Source: Oscillospiraceae bacterium
Lineage (GTDB): Bacteria > Bacillota > Clostridia > Oscillospirales > Oscillospiraceae
Direction of reading: 5' to 3'
Assembly: GCA_022846095.1 (NCBI GenBank)
Contig: AP025583.1
Span: forward strand, 1,178,001-1,242,000
Length of the DNA: 64,000 bases
Shown here: positions 1 through 8,472 of the stretch, in pieces
Layout: the number at the start of each line of letters is the position of its first letter
Position numbering within the stretch: position 1 is the first letter of the stretch
Notes under the pieces: generated by a model
The model's database searches: none
Seen by the model: only the letters and a program-made list of their open reading frames with translations
Told to the model about the DNA's origin: nothing
Made by a program: the position numbers and the translations under genes

Positions 1-570
1 CCGCCCGCCGTGGAGGAAGAGCACCTCGTCCGCCAGCCGCCCGGCCTGCTTGAGGGAGTGGGTCACCAGGATCACGGCGCAGCCGGTCTCCGCCCGGTAG
101 GCCAGGATCTGTTCCTCCGCCCGGATGGTGGACTGCACGTCCATGGCGGCGGTGGGCTCGTCCAGAATGAGGGTGCCGTACCGGCGCATCATCAGCCGGG
201 CCAGGGCCATCCGGGCGGTCTCGCCGCCGGAGAGCCTGTGCGCCCCCTGCCCGGCCAGCCCCTCCAGGCCGAAGGCGGCCAGCAGCGCGTCCGCCCGCGC
301 CCCCTCCCCCCGGCCCCCGTTCAGGAGCAGGTTGGCGCGCAGGCTCATGCGGAAGGGGTAGCTCTTCTGGGGCATATAGCCCACGCCGTCCACGTCCCGG
401 AAGGGGCCTGCGTCGGCGGGGAGGACCCCCGCCAGGATGCGGGCCAGGGTGGATTTGCCGGAGCCGTTGGCCCCGATGACGGCGCAGACGCGCCCCGGCG
501 CGAAGCAGTAGCCGGGGAAGTCCAGCACCGTCCTGCCGCCGTAGGTTTTCCGCAGCGCACACGCTTCTAT
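1..570 (-). CDS. tupC: Tungstate ABC transporter ATPase (partial, runs off window)
   Basis: This is the ATP-hydrolysing subunit that would power tungstate (or molybdate) uptake with the permease and binding protein encoded upstream on the same strand. About 190 residues are visible; the C-terminus lies outside the window. Walker A GANGSGKST, the signature LSGGETARMA, Walker B LILDEPTA and the switch histidine in VTHS are all readable. No ATG, GTG or TTG sits at the expected start. An AAAGGAGG site is followed by ATA at 570, whose last two bases are shared with the TAG stop of the permease gene, so I place the start there. The next usual codon, a GTG, is 13 codons in and would remove the first strand (LRKTYGG). 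Confidence 0.88.
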   Translation of the reverse strand, partial: MEACALRKTYGGRTVLDFPGYCFAPGRVCAVIGANGSGKSTLARILAGVLPADAGPFRDVDGVGYMPQKSYPFRMSLRANLLLNGGRGEGARADALLAAFGLEGLAGQGAHRLSGGETARMALARLMMRRYGTLILDEPTAAMDVQSTIRAEEQILAYRAETGCAVILVTHSLKQAGRLADEVLFLHGGR

Positions 571-1253
571 GGCAGAAACCTCCTTTGCAGCAGGGCGGCG
601 GCCACGTTGAGCACCAGGGACACCCCCAGCAGGATGATCCCCAGGGCCAGGGCCATGGTGAAGTCGCCCATATTGGTGTAGTTCATGATGGCGGTGGTCA
701 TAACGTCGGTCTTGTAGGCGATGGCGCCCCCCACCATGGACACCGCGCCCACCTCCGCCAGGGCGCGGCTCAGCCCCAGCAGATAGGTGGAAACGAGCTG
801 GTACTGGCTCTCGTTCATCAGCAGCAGCAGGGTCCTGCGCGTGGACAGGCCCATGCCCCGGCAGGTCTCCCGGATGGCGGGGGCCGAGGCGCTCAGGCAG
901 GTCTCCATGCTGCCCACGACGACGGGGGTGATCAGCAGCACCTGGGCCGCCACCATGCCCCCCACGGTGTACAGCAGGCGCAGGTGCCGCAGGGGGCCCA
1001 CGCCGCAGAACATCAGGTAGCACAGCAGGCCGCAGACCACCGGGGGCAGGCCCATCAGGGTGCGGTTGGCCACCACCAGGGCCCGCTTGCCGGGGAAGGC
1101 GAAGCTGCCCAGCAGGATCCCCAGGGGCGCGCCCAGCAGCAGCGCGATCACCGAGCTGGCCAGGCTCATGCGCAGGGTGACGGAGAGGATGATCCCCAGC
1201 TGGCGGTCCCCGGCGGCCAGCAGCGCGAACGCCTGTAGAACTGCGGTTTTCAT
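567..1253 (-). CDS. tupB: Tungstate ABC transporter permease
   Basis: A 228-residue inner-membrane permease, the usual length for TupB. Several hydrophobic segments are clear (around residues 20-55, 70-110 and 195-220), and the cytoplasmic EAA-type loop that contacts the ATPase reads around GMGLSTRRTLLLLMNE. The motif ALAEVGAVSMVGG followed by TDVMTTAIM is typical of tungstate permeases as I know them. It is read between tupA and tupC, with a 28-base gap after tupA and an overlap of stop and start with tupC, so the three genes form one operon. Substrate choice between tungstate and molybdate cannot be settled from sequence alone. Confidence 0.87.
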   Translation of the reverse strand: MKTAVLQAFALLAAGDRQLGIILSVTLRMSLASSVIALLLGAPLGILLGSFAFPGKRALVVANRTLMGLPPVVCGLLCYLMFCGVGPLRHLRLLYTVGGMVAAQVLLITPVVVGSMETCLSASAPAIRETCRGMGLSTRRTLLLLMNESQYQLVSTYLLGLSRALAEVGAVSMVGGAIAYKTDVMTTAIMNYTNMGDFTMALALGIILLGVSLVLNVAAALLQRRFLP

Positions 1254-1281
1254 GGCCCTGCGCCCCCAATCCTGCGAAAAA

Positions 1282-2289
1282 TTACCCCACGACCCCCCGG
1301 TTGGCCCGGAAGGTGAGGAAGGTGGCCTTGTCGGAGAGGAGGTAGGCCCCCTGCTCCTCGGCCATGGTCAGGCACACCCCCATGCCCGCGTTGGAGGAGA
1401 TGTACCAGTCCTGGTAGGCCTCCACGCTGCCGGGATCGGTGGTGATGCCCAGCTCCTCCGGCCAGAGGGAGATCTCCTTGGTGTGGGTGCCCGAGTTGTC
1501 GCCCCGGGAGACGAAGGGGTATTTCCCCTGCGCGATGGCGGCGAAGGCGTCCTTGACGCCGGCCATGCCCGCCACGCCCGCCGGGTCGGCGGAGGGGCCG
1601 CACAGGACGAAGTAGTTGTAGAGGAAGCTCAGGCGCTCGGACGCGAAGCCGGGCAGCACGTAGGCGAAGCCGTCCGACACGAAGGCCTCCTCCTGGGCCT
1701 TGGCGTGGACCAGGATCAGGTCGGCGTTGCCCATCTTGGCGTTGGCGATGGCCTTGCCGGTGCCGGCGGAGTAGACCTCCACCTGATAGCCGTACTGCGC
1801 CTCGAACTTGGGCAGCAGGTAGCCCAGCAGCCCGGAGTCGTTGACCGAGGTGGTGGTGGACATGCGGATGGTGCGGGTCTCGTCGGTGGCGGCGGGGATC
1901 TCGGCCTGCGAGACGGGGGCGCCGTCCAGCAGGTAGAACAGGTACTCGCCGTAGTCCTCGTAGCCGAAGTTGGAGGCCAGGGCCTCCCCCTCTTCCGAGA
2001 GCATCCAGTCGATCAGGGCCTGCGCCCCCCGGGTGTTGACGGCCACGTCGGAGACGGGGCTGCCGTCCGCGTCGGCGAAGGGGGCGTCCGGATTCACGGC
2101 CAGAAGGCTGTAGGTGTTGATCATGCTCTCGTCCTGCTCATACAGGATGGTGAGGTCCACCCCCTGGGGGGCGGGCGCCTCGGAGGCGGGGGCCGGCGGG
2201 GCGGGGGTGTTTTGGGCCGGGGCGGCGGAGCAGGCCGCCAGGGAGAGCGCCATGGCCAGGGCGAGCAGGAGCGCGGTTGTCTTTTTCAT
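1282..2289 (-). CDS. tupA: Tungstate-binding lipoprotein with circularly permuted domain order
   Basis: This is the extracytoplasmic binding protein for the tungstate transporter. The start is the ATG seven bases after GGGAGG, giving 335 residues with a signal peptide and lipobox LAAC (Cys20), then a Pro/Ala linker. The conserved TupA opening STTTSVNDSGLLGYLLP lies at residues 144-160 instead of directly after the signal. The module expected at the C-terminus (LTILYEQD, INTYSLLAVNP, GAQALIDWMLSEEGEAL, FG..YGEYLF) lies at 46-121. The protein ends soon after LLSDKATFLTF, where that module would normally follow. The two halves are complete and fit end to end, so this looks like a circular permutation and not a fragment. 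Confidence 0.85.
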   Translation of the reverse strand: MKKTTALLLALAMALSLAACSAAPAQNTPAPPAPASEAPAPQGVDLTILYEQDESMINTYSLLAVNPDAPFADADGSPVSDVAVNTRGAQALIDWMLSEEGEALASNFGYEDYGEYLFYLLDGAPVSQAEIPAATDETRTIRMSTTTSVNDSGLLGYLLPKFEAQYGYQVEVYSAGTGKAIANAKMGNADLILVHAKAQEEAFVSDGFAYVLPGFASERLSFLYNYFVLCGPSADPAGVAGMAGVKDAFAAIAQGKYPFVSRGDNSGTHTKEISLWPEELGITTDPGSVEAYQDWYISSNAGMGVCLTMAEEQGAYLLSDKATFLTFRANRGVVG

Positions 2290-2354
2290 GTTCATTCCTC
2301 CCAAATGCTGTTGAGAGGATTATAGCATAATTTTTCGCCCGGGGCCAGAAAACG

Positions 2355-2383
2355 GCAAAAAACGGCCCCCGGAGGGGCCGTTT
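2355..2383 (-). terminator. Hairpin with T-run upstream of tupA
   Basis: Arms AAACGGCCCC and GGGGCCGTTT enclose a short loop. On the minus strand the stem is followed by a run of T (GTTTTTTG), so it would stop transcription running toward tupA. It could be a tupA leader attenuator or insulate tupA from the repeat region upstream; no gene on the minus strand lies directly upstream of it. Confidence 0.55.
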
Positions 2384-2415
2384 CAGTCTGCCGAAAACGA
2401 GATAGACGAGATTTG

Positions 2416-2860
2416 GTGCGCAAGATGCAATCATTGCTGTTGCAGCTTAAGCGGAGAAGGCTCCCGATATTGGACGGGCGATTCGTGAATCGCCCCTACG
2501 AGTGCCAAGTGCTGTATGGGGCATGGCAGTACGAGCGGCTTTTCAGGCACCTGTTGAACCGCAACTATTTTCAAGTTTGGGCGGGTCATGTGCCGCAGGG
2601 GCGGCAGCCCTATTCACAGAGGGCACAGGCCGAACCGAGCTCTGAGCGCTTTCAGGTTTTGCAGGTTACCTGAACCGCACCGCCGCCGGGCTCCGGGTTC
2701 CCAGGGTCAGGGTGTCCGGGGGACACCCTGATGCATTCGGGCGCAGCCTCCTTTGAAAAACGAAGCCCTGGTTGTTTCTTCCCGGGGTTCTTTGCAAGCA
2801 AAGAATCCCGCCGCCGGAGGCCGGGCCTCCAAAAAAGGAAACGGATTGCCGCCTTATTCG
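2416..2860. repeat. Hairpin-rich interspersed repeat, copy A
   Basis: This non-coding stretch fills most of the gap between tupA and the radical SAM gene and recurs at 20334-20796 (copy B) and, shortened, at 15779-15851 (copy C). Shared blocks include GGGCGATTCGTGAATCGCCC (2476-2495), GTGTCCGGGGGACAC, TTCTTTGCAAGCAAAGAA and GGAGGCCGGGCCTCC, all palindromic or nearly so. The GTGTCCGGGGGACAC block occupies a different place in copy B, so copies are mosaics of modules. Open frames in it are not conserved between copies. Confidence 0.8.
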
Positions 2861-2921
2861 CCTTAACCGCATATCTTGTGCAAGCGTCCTTTTCCGGGCC
2901 TGCATCCAAAATCCTTGCGGT

Positions 2922-4280
2922 TCAGGGCGCGGGATGGGACTGCTCCCACAGCGCGTCGGCCACCGGCTTCCAGTGCTCGGCGGCGTACCTGCACTTGGCG
3001 CACAGGTCGTCCACGTCCTCGGGCATCTGCAGGTCGGTGGAGTGGGCCCCGGCGGCGTGGACCATCTCCGCCAGGGCGCCGTTGTTGTCCAGCAGGGGGC
3101 AGGGGCGCAGGTGGTTTTCGTTGAAGGGCTGGCTGTCGTGGTACTGCATGAACAGGGGGGACTGGTAGGCCTCCAGCAGGGTTTTTTCGTGGATGTTGGA
3201 GTCGGAGTAGTGGATGAAGGCGCAGGGCTCAATGTCCCCGTTGGCGTTGATGTGCAGGTAGTACCGCCCGCCCGCGATGCAGCCCTTGATGTACTCGCCG
3301 TCGTTCCAGAAGTCCAGAGTGAACAGGGGCTTGGTCTGGCGGAAGGCGCGCACCTGGCGGTACATGAACGCGCGCTGCTCCGCGGTGGCCATCAGGTCGG
3401 TGGGGGCCCCCGCGCCCACGGGCATGTAGGTGAAGAACCAGCAGAACTTGGCGCCCCAGTCGATCATCTGGTCGTAGTATTCCTCGGAGCCGATGACGTC
3501 CACGTTCTTGCTGGTGTAGCAGCAGGAGATGCCGAAGGGGAGTTTTTTCTCCTTGAGGATGGCCATGGCCCGGGTGACGGCGGCGAAGGTGCCCTGGCCC
3601 CGGCGGAAGTCGGTCTCTTCCTCAAAGCCCTCCACGCTGATGGCGGGGATGAAGTTCTTCACCCGCAGCATGTCGTCCGCAAAGCGCTCGTCGATGAGGG
3701 TGGCGTTGGTGAAGGCCAGGAACATGCAGTCCTGGTGGGCCTCGCACAGGCGGATGATGTCGTCCTTGCGCACCAGGGGCTCGCCGCCGGAGTAGATGAA
3801 CATATAGGTGCCCAGCGCGTTGCCCTGCCGGATGATGCTGTCCAGCGTGGCGTAGTCCATGTTCAGGCGGTTGCCGTACTCGGCGGCCCAGCAGCCGGTG
3901 CAGTGCAGGTTGCAGGCGGAGGTGGGGTCCATCAGGATGGCCCAGGGCACGTTGCAGCCGTATTTCTCCTTGGCCTTGTCCTGGCGCTGGCCGCCCAGGG
4001 CGGTGGCGTTGAGGATGAAGTTCTCGAAGAATTTCTCCCGCACCCCGCCGTCGATGTCGGTCCACATGCTCTTGATCAGCCGGTACCAGTTGTTGTCCGG
4101 GTTGTCCACCACGCTGTGAAACACCTTGCGCTGCCCCGCGACAGTGTCGTTTTTATCAAATTTGTCCACCCAGTCCAGCAGCTTGGGGATGGCCTCGTCC
4201 GGGTCGTGGCTGTTCAGATAGGCCAGCGCCTTTTTGATGGCAAAGGATTGGACGGCCTCGGTCATGGTCTTGTCGGTCAT
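2922..4280 (-). CDS. Radical SAM protein with SPASM-like C-terminus
   Basis: A 452-residue radical SAM enzyme. The CxxxCxxC iron-sulfur motif is CNLHCTGC (Cys123, 127, 130), preceded by NVPWAILMDPTSA and followed by the glycine-rich SAM contact YSGGEPL. A C-terminal cysteine set (GCIAGG, EPCAF, RPCPLLD, LCAKC) suggests an auxiliary cluster of SPASM type. The first 105 residues are a helical extension. The substrate is unknown; the family is common in gut Clostridia. It is divergent from 4520-5545, which is collinear with its first half but lacks the cluster, and the two share a promoter region with repeated ACCTTTTGGGACA motifs. Confidence 0.85.
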   Translation of the reverse strand: MTDKTMTEAVQSFAIKKALAYLNSHDPDEAIPKLLDWVDKFDKNDTVAGQRKVFHSVVDNPDNNWYRLIKSMWTDIDGGVREKFFENFILNATALGGQRQDKAKEKYGCNVPWAILMDPTSACNLHCTGCWAAEYGNRLNMDYATLDSIIRQGNALGTYMFIYSGGEPLVRKDDIIRLCEAHQDCMFLAFTNATLIDERFADDMLRVKNFIPAISVEGFEEETDFRRGQGTFAAVTRAMAILKEKKLPFGISCCYTSKNVDVIGSEEYYDQMIDWGAKFCWFFTYMPVGAGAPTDLMATAEQRAFMYRQVRAFRQTKPLFTLDFWNDGEYIKGCIAGGRYYLHINANGDIEPCAFIHYSDSNIHEKTLLEAYQSPLFMQYHDSQPFNENHLRPCPLLDNNGALAEMVHAAGAHSTDLQMPEDVDDLCAKCRYAAEHWKPVADALWEQSHPAP

Positions 4281-4344
4281 GTTAACAGCTCCCTTTTCTC
4301 AGTATGCGCCGCGCCTATGGCTCTCGAGTTCTGGATCTATGTAT

Positions 4345-4480
4345 ATGATAGAAAATCCGGGCCTATTTGTCGCGGGACAGATTGTCCGGGCTGTGACCTT
4401 TTGGGACAGTTTTGGGGAGTGTCACCTTTTGGGACAAATTTGCGCTTTTGTAGCTTACAGCGGGAATTTTGTGGTATTAT
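4345..4480. promoter_or_regulatory. Divergent promoter region with repeated operator-like motif
   Basis: The sequence ACCTTTTGGGACA occurs twice in direct orientation (4396-4408 and 4424-4436, 28 bases apart). A third GGGACA with an inverted partner TGTCC lies at about 4374-4387. Toward the plus gene there is an extended -10, TGGTATTAT, ending at 4480. Toward the minus gene a GCGACA / 17 bases / TATCAT pair is possible, with its -10 at 4345-4350. The repeats sit between the two promoters, so one regulator could control both radical SAM-family genes. Confidence 0.5.
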
Positions 4481-4519
4481 GATAGCACCGTACCATACTG
4501 TATAGGGGGGCTGCCGGCC

Positions 4520-5545
4520 ATGGAAGCGGAGGCCTTGACGAGGGCTGTTATCGAATCGGCGGTGGACAGGGGGATCCGGGAGATTGCGGAGGACCCCTCC
4601 CGCGGCCTGCGCAAGCTGGTGGATCTGGGCGGCATGTTCGCCAAGGGGCGCTTTCAAAAGCGGTATATCGGGGTGCTGCGGCAGATGCTGGAGGACGGGC
4701 GCAGCCCCTACTACGCCATGGCCTGCAGCACCGTGCGGCAGGTGGAGCGGGAGCATTTGCGCACCTTCGGGGTCAACGTGGGCTGGCAGAGCTGGACGGT
4801 GGGGGCGCGGCGCATCCGGGCGCTGGAGGCCGAGGGAGGGTACAACGTGCCCTGGTGCATCACCTTCCGCCTGGGCGGGGCCATGGGGGCGGGGGAGTAC
4901 CGCCGCCTGGTGTCCCAGGGGGCGGAGAAGGGCATCTGCACCTATTTCCTGATGGCGGGGGAGGACCCCGCCCATCTGGCCCTGGCCCTGGATCTGGCGG
5001 CGCTGGAGCCGCGGTGCGCCTTCGTCCTGGTGGCGCCCCCGGCCCTGCTGGGGGACAATCCGAACATCCTCACCGCCCGGCCCAACCTCATGGTCCTGGT
5101 GGACGCCGGCCTGCCGGGCTGGCAGGGGGCGGCGGCGGGCCTGCGGGCCTGCCGGCGGCTGTACGGCCTGTTCCGCCGCTACGGGAGCGGGGCGGACGCG
5201 GAGGAGATCGCCTCCGGCCGCTGGGTGGAGGAGGTGCTGCCCCACGCGGGCACCTTCGCGCTGCTCCAGTCCGGCCCCGGCTGCCCGGCGCAGGCGCGGG
5301 AGGCGGTGTCGGAGTACGTGGAGCGCTGCCGCGGCGAACAGCGCTACCCCCTGGTGCTGCTGGACTACTACCCGGATCTGCTGCGGGTGGACCAGACCAT
5401 CTCGGACGGGCCCTGCTTCCTGGGCGTGGGGCCCGACGGGACGTGCACCGGGTTCGACGGGGCCGGGGAGGCGCCCGCCGGGGGCAGCCTGAGGGAACTG
5501 GATTTGGGCGAGTTTCTGGCGCGCTGCTGCCCCAGGGGAAAATAG
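4520..5545 (+). CDS. Radical SAM paralogue lacking the iron-sulfur cysteine motif
   Basis: The start is the ATG after AGGGGGG, giving 341 residues. It aligns with the divergent radical SAM protein over its N-terminal half: the helical region, then GGYNVPWCITF at about 106-116, against GCNVPWAIL at 108-116 in the neighbour. Where the neighbour has the three cluster cysteines this protein has RLGGAMGAGEY, so the CxxxCxxC motif is absent. YFLMAGEDP occupies the place of YSGGEPL. Without the motif it should not bind the catalytic 4Fe-4S cluster and may be a partner or regulatory subunit. The frame is intact and codon use matches its neighbours, so it does not look like a dead gene. It ends at a strong bidirectional terminator. 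Confidence 0.8.
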   Translation: MEAEALTRAVIESAVDRGIREIAEDPSRGLRKLVDLGGMFAKGRFQKRYIGVLRQMLEDGRSPYYAMACSTVRQVEREHLRTFGVNVGWQSWTVGARRIRALEAEGGYNVPWCITFRLGGAMGAGEYRRLVSQGAEKGICTYFLMAGEDPAHLALALDLAALEPRCAFVLVAPPALLGDNPNILTARPNLMVLVDAGLPGWQGAAAGLRACRRLYGLFRRYGSGADAEEIASGRWVEEVLPHAGTFALLQSGPGCPAQAREAVSEYVERCRGEQRYPLVLLDYYPDLLRVDQTISDGPCFLGVGPDGTCTGFDGAGEAPAGGSLRELDLGEFLARCCPRGK

Positions 5546-5595
5546 GTTGTGCAGGCCCGTTCCAGCCCTGCACACAGAGATATAGGGACAAAGTG

Positions 5596-5635
5596 AAGGC
5601 CCCCCGGCGCGCATCCGTGCGCGCCGGGGGGCCTT
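5596..5635. terminator. Strong bidirectional terminator
   Basis: A perfect 17-bp stem, arms AAGGCCCCCCGGCGCGC and its complement, with a 6-base loop. It lies between the convergent genes ending at 5545 and 5644. Confidence 0.85.
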
Positions 5636-5643
5636 GTGCAGAT

Positions 5644-6999
5644 TCAGTTCAGAACGGGGACCCCGCCGCCGCCCCAGTCCACCAGGTAGGCCCCGGTGCC
5701 CTCCTCCCGGGAGAAGTCCAGGGCCTTGGCGGCCTGGAGGGAGAAATCATCGCCGGGCTCGATTGCGGCCAGGACGCCGCCGTCAGGGGAGAGGAGGTCG
5801 CAGGCCCCGTCCCGCAGGGCGGCCAGGTACCGCCTGCCGGACACGCCGTCCGCCAGCGGCAGGAGGGCGCTGTAGGCGCCGGCCTGCCCGGGGTCGGACC
5901 AGGGCACGATCTCCGCGCCGTCCTCCAGGCGGACCGCCATGCGGGCCGCGCCGCCGTCCGCGCCGGGGTGGCGCAGCAGGGCAATATCCCCCCACACCCG
6001 CTCCACCAGCATACCGGCGGGCAGGGTGTAACGCCGCTCTCCGCAGACCAGCCGGACGCAGTCCGCCTCGTCGTACCAGAGCCAGCCGCCGGGGGCGTAC
6101 CGGGCGTTGCGGCCGTCCGCGCCGGAGGAAATGGGCTCCAGGGCGCCGGGGTCGGAGAGCACCTCGCAGGCCCCGCCGGACAGGGCGTACCACGCCCCGC
6201 CGTCCGCCCTGGGGAAGAGGGTCAGCGCCCCGCAGCGGGCCTCCAGCAGCAGGAAGCCCCGGCGGTCGATGACCCCCAGGGTGTCCGCCCCGGTGCGCAC
6301 CACCGCCAGCCCATCCTGAAAGGCCGCGGCCTCCGCAAAGCGGGGCGGGATGATCCACGCGCCGGTCCGGTCCACGTAGCCCCACAGGGGGCCGTCGGCC
6401 CGCTGGGCGGGGGCCAGGGAACCGCTGAAGGCGCCCAGGGCGGTGATGGCGCTGGTGTCCACAAAGGCCCCGGTCTCCAGGTCGAGGCAGCGCAGGGGCG
6501 CGCCCTGCGCCGAGGGGAGCAGGCACATGCCCTCGCTCACCGTGGCGGAGGCGTAGGCGCTGGGGGCGTCGTCCACGGCCACGTGGTAGCGCACCGCGCC
6601 GTCGTAGCCCAGTATGGTCCAGTTGTGGGCGCCGGACAGGGTGAGGACGCCGTATTGGGTGTAGAGCAGGGGGGCGTCCCCGGCGCCGGTGTAGTAGTCG
6701 TACCCGGTTTTCCAGCTCCCGTCGGCGGCCAGGAAGGCGCAGCGCGCGCCCAGCGCGCCCTCGGCCGCGCCGGTGCCGGTAACCTGCCGGACGGGGACGC
6801 AGACCGCGTCCCAGGCGTAGGCGGGGAGGGGGCCCACGCTCCAGCCCGGCGCCTCCTCCGCGCCGGGGGAGGGCGCGGGGGAGGCGGGGCCGGGGCGGGT
6901 AAAGCCGGAGGCCGGGGCAGAGCCGCAGAAGAGCAGCAGCACTGCAAGTAAAACGGCCGTCGCGGCGATATGGTGGGGAAAGCTGCGGCTGCGTTTCAT
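5644..6999 (-). CDS. Exported WG-repeat-like protein (tandem paralogue 1)
   Basis: The start is the ATG seven bases after GGAGG, giving 451 residues with an N-terminal hydrophobic signal (about residues 11-30) and a Pro/Ala linker. At least one WG-type repeat is clear: WGYVDRTGAWIIPPRF, then GLAVVRTGADTLGVIDRRG. Other segments (LAADGSWKTGYDYYTG, GGWLWYDE) also suggest a beta-propeller-like surface or secreted protein. The next gene (7084-8331) is a paralogue, with AFRAADGSWDTGFLYYTG and GGWLWYDDGT at equivalent places. WG repeats have no single known function; a cell-surface binding role is a guess. Confidence 0.78.
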   Translation of the reverse strand: MKRSRSFPHHIAATAVLLAVLLLFCGSAPASGFTRPGPASPAPSPGAEEAPGWSVGPLPAYAWDAVCVPVRQVTGTGAAEGALGARCAFLAADGSWKTGYDYYTGAGDAPLLYTQYGVLTLSGAHNWTILGYDGAVRYHVAVDDAPSAYASATVSEGMCLLPSAQGAPLRCLDLETGAFVDTSAITALGAFSGSLAPAQRADGPLWGYVDRTGAWIIPPRFAEAAAFQDGLAVVRTGADTLGVIDRRGFLLLEARCGALTLFPRADGGAWYALSGGACEVLSDPGALEPISSGADGRNARYAPGGWLWYDEADCVRLVCGERRYTLPAGMLVERVWGDIALLRHPGADGGAARMAVRLEDGAEIVPWSDPGQAGAYSALLPLADGVSGRRYLAALRDGACDLLSPDGGVLAAIEPGDDFSLQAAKALDFSREEGTGAYLVDWGGGGVPVLN

Positions 7000-7083
7000 C
7001 TCGATACCTCCCATGGCGGATCGCTTTTCTACCTTTATAACGTTTCAGGAGGGGGAAAAGTGACAAGACCCCTGGAAAAATTT

Positions 7084-8331
7084 TTAGCAGGGGCGGGAGC
7101 CCGCCACCAGCAGCGCCCCGGTGGCCGGATCGGGGGTGAAGCCCAGCGCCAGGGCGATTTCGGTGGCCGTGGGCTCCTCGCCGGGCAGGGTGCACAGCAC
7201 CTCGCCCTGGGGGGAGAGCAGCTCACTGCGTCCCCCGGTGACGCGCTGGAGGTAGGACTTGCCCGAGACCACGTCGGTGATGAGGGCGGCCCGGTCGCAG
7301 CTGCCGTAGGGGATGACGGCATCGCCGTCCAGGGTGTAGACCGCCGTGGCCGGGTTCCAGGCGTCCCCCACGCCGTGCTTGAGCAGCGCCAGGCCGTTGT
7401 CCACCTCCATGACCCAGAAGCCGGTGGGCAGGGTGTGGCGCTCCTCCCCCCGGAAGAGGGTGATCTCCGTCCCGTCGTCGTACCACAGCCAGCCGCCGGA
7501 CGCCGCCAGGACGGTGTGGCCGCCGATGGAGGTGGGCTGGGGGTTCAACGCGCCGTCGTACCAGCGCCTTGTGCTCCAGACCCCGTCGGAGAGCAGGTAC
7601 AGATTGCCGCCCCGGCCGCCGTACTGCTGGAGGTCATAGCCCTCCACCTCCAGCAGGGTGTTTCCCTCCAGATCCACCACGCGCCAGCGGTCCTCCGCGT
7701 CCTGGACGACGCTCTGCCCGCTGCGGGCCGGGGGGCAGATCCGGGGATCGCCCCGGGGCACCGCCTCCCCGGTCTCCAGGTCGAAGAAGGTGGTCCCCTC
7801 CTCGCCGTAAAGGGCGCCCAGGCCGTTGGACATGGGCACGTCGTGGTAGAGCGCCAGGGCGTCGTCCCGGTAGAATTCGTATTTTTCCCGGCCGGTCTTA
7901 TAGTCCAGCATGGCCCAGTGGCGGCGGTCCTTGATGACCAGGATGCCGCTGGGGGAGAGCATCTGGGCGCAGCCCGCAAAGCCGGTGTAGTAGAGGAAGC
8001 CGGTGTCCCAGCTCCCGTCCGCGGCCCGGAAGGCGGTCCGGGGGCCGCAGCCGTAGCCGGGGGACTCGGCCTGCCAGGGGTCGGAGGGATCCTCGTCCTG
8101 CCGGAGCTGGCGGACGGGGCAGCAGGCGACGCAGTCCTCGCCGTCCACCACCCAGGTCAAAAAGGACTCGGTATACCCCTCCGGCCCGGACAGGTCGTGC
8201 ACGGCGAGGGGGGCGGGCGTGGCTGTGGGTGCGGCCGTGGGCGGCGGCGCGGGCGTTGGTTCCGCCGCCGGGGCGGCGCAGCCGGAGAGCATAAGCAGCC
8301 CCAGCAGGAGCGGGGCGATTAGGCGGTTCAT
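7084..8331 (-). CDS. Lipoprotein paralogous to its downstream neighbour (paralogue 2)
   Basis: A 415-residue lipoprotein with signal MNRLIAPLLLGLLMLSGC (lipobox LSGC, Cys18) and a Pro/Thr/Ala linker. It shares segments with the next gene on the same strand: AADGSWDTGFLYYTG, then a DYKTG strand, then GGWLWYDDGTEITLF, so the pair arose by tandem duplication. Here the canonical WG motif has eroded (WRVVDLEGNTLLEVEGY), but the alternating strand pattern of a beta-propeller remains. The spacing (84 bases) suggests co-transcription with 5644-6999. No enzymatic motif is visible. Confidence 0.75.
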   Translation of the reverse strand: MNRLIAPLLLGLLMLSGCAAPAAEPTPAPPPTAAPTATPAPLAVHDLSGPEGYTESFLTWVVDGEDCVACCPVRQLRQDEDPSDPWQAESPGYGCGPRTAFRAADGSWDTGFLYYTGFAGCAQMLSPSGILVIKDRRHWAMLDYKTGREKYEFYRDDALALYHDVPMSNGLGALYGEEGTTFFDLETGEAVPRGDPRICPPARSGQSVVQDAEDRWRVVDLEGNTLLEVEGYDLQQYGGRGGNLYLLSDGVWSTRRWYDGALNPQPTSIGGHTVLAASGGWLWYDDGTEITLFRGEERHTLPTGFWVMEVDNGLALLKHGVGDAWNPATAVYTLDGDAVIPYGSCDRAALITDVVSGKSYLQRVTGGRSELLSPQGEVLCTLPGEEPTATEIALALGFTPDPATGALLVAGSRPC

Positions 8332-8472
8332 GGGCGCGGCCTCCTTCCGATACTGTCCTTTTAACGTTTAGACGGGGCAAAGCGTGACAAGGTTTCCGCA
8401 AATAACAGTTTTTTGTGGCGGCCCCGCCGGGTCTATGGTATCCTAAAGCAAAAGAAAGGCGAGGTGGAACCC

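Noticed and set aside
1060-2325. 421-residue plus-strand open frame opposite tupA-tupB
   Set aside because: GC-rich antisense shadow, rich in Gly, Val, His and Gln with no domain; the minus-strand genes have clear motifs and ribosome sites.
2413-2909. Short open frames inside repeat copy A
   Set aside because: They are not preserved in copies B or C and contain the hairpin blocks, so the repeat is non-coding.
2772-4505. 577-residue plus-strand open frame opposite the radical SAM gene
   Set aside because: Low-complexity Val/Gly/His-rich composition, with no ribosome site and no homology to any family I know. It is the complement of a well-supported gene.
4855-6951. 698-residue plus-strand open frame
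   Set aside because: It crosses a strong terminator and overlaps two convergent real genes in other frames; its composition is that of GC-rich noise.
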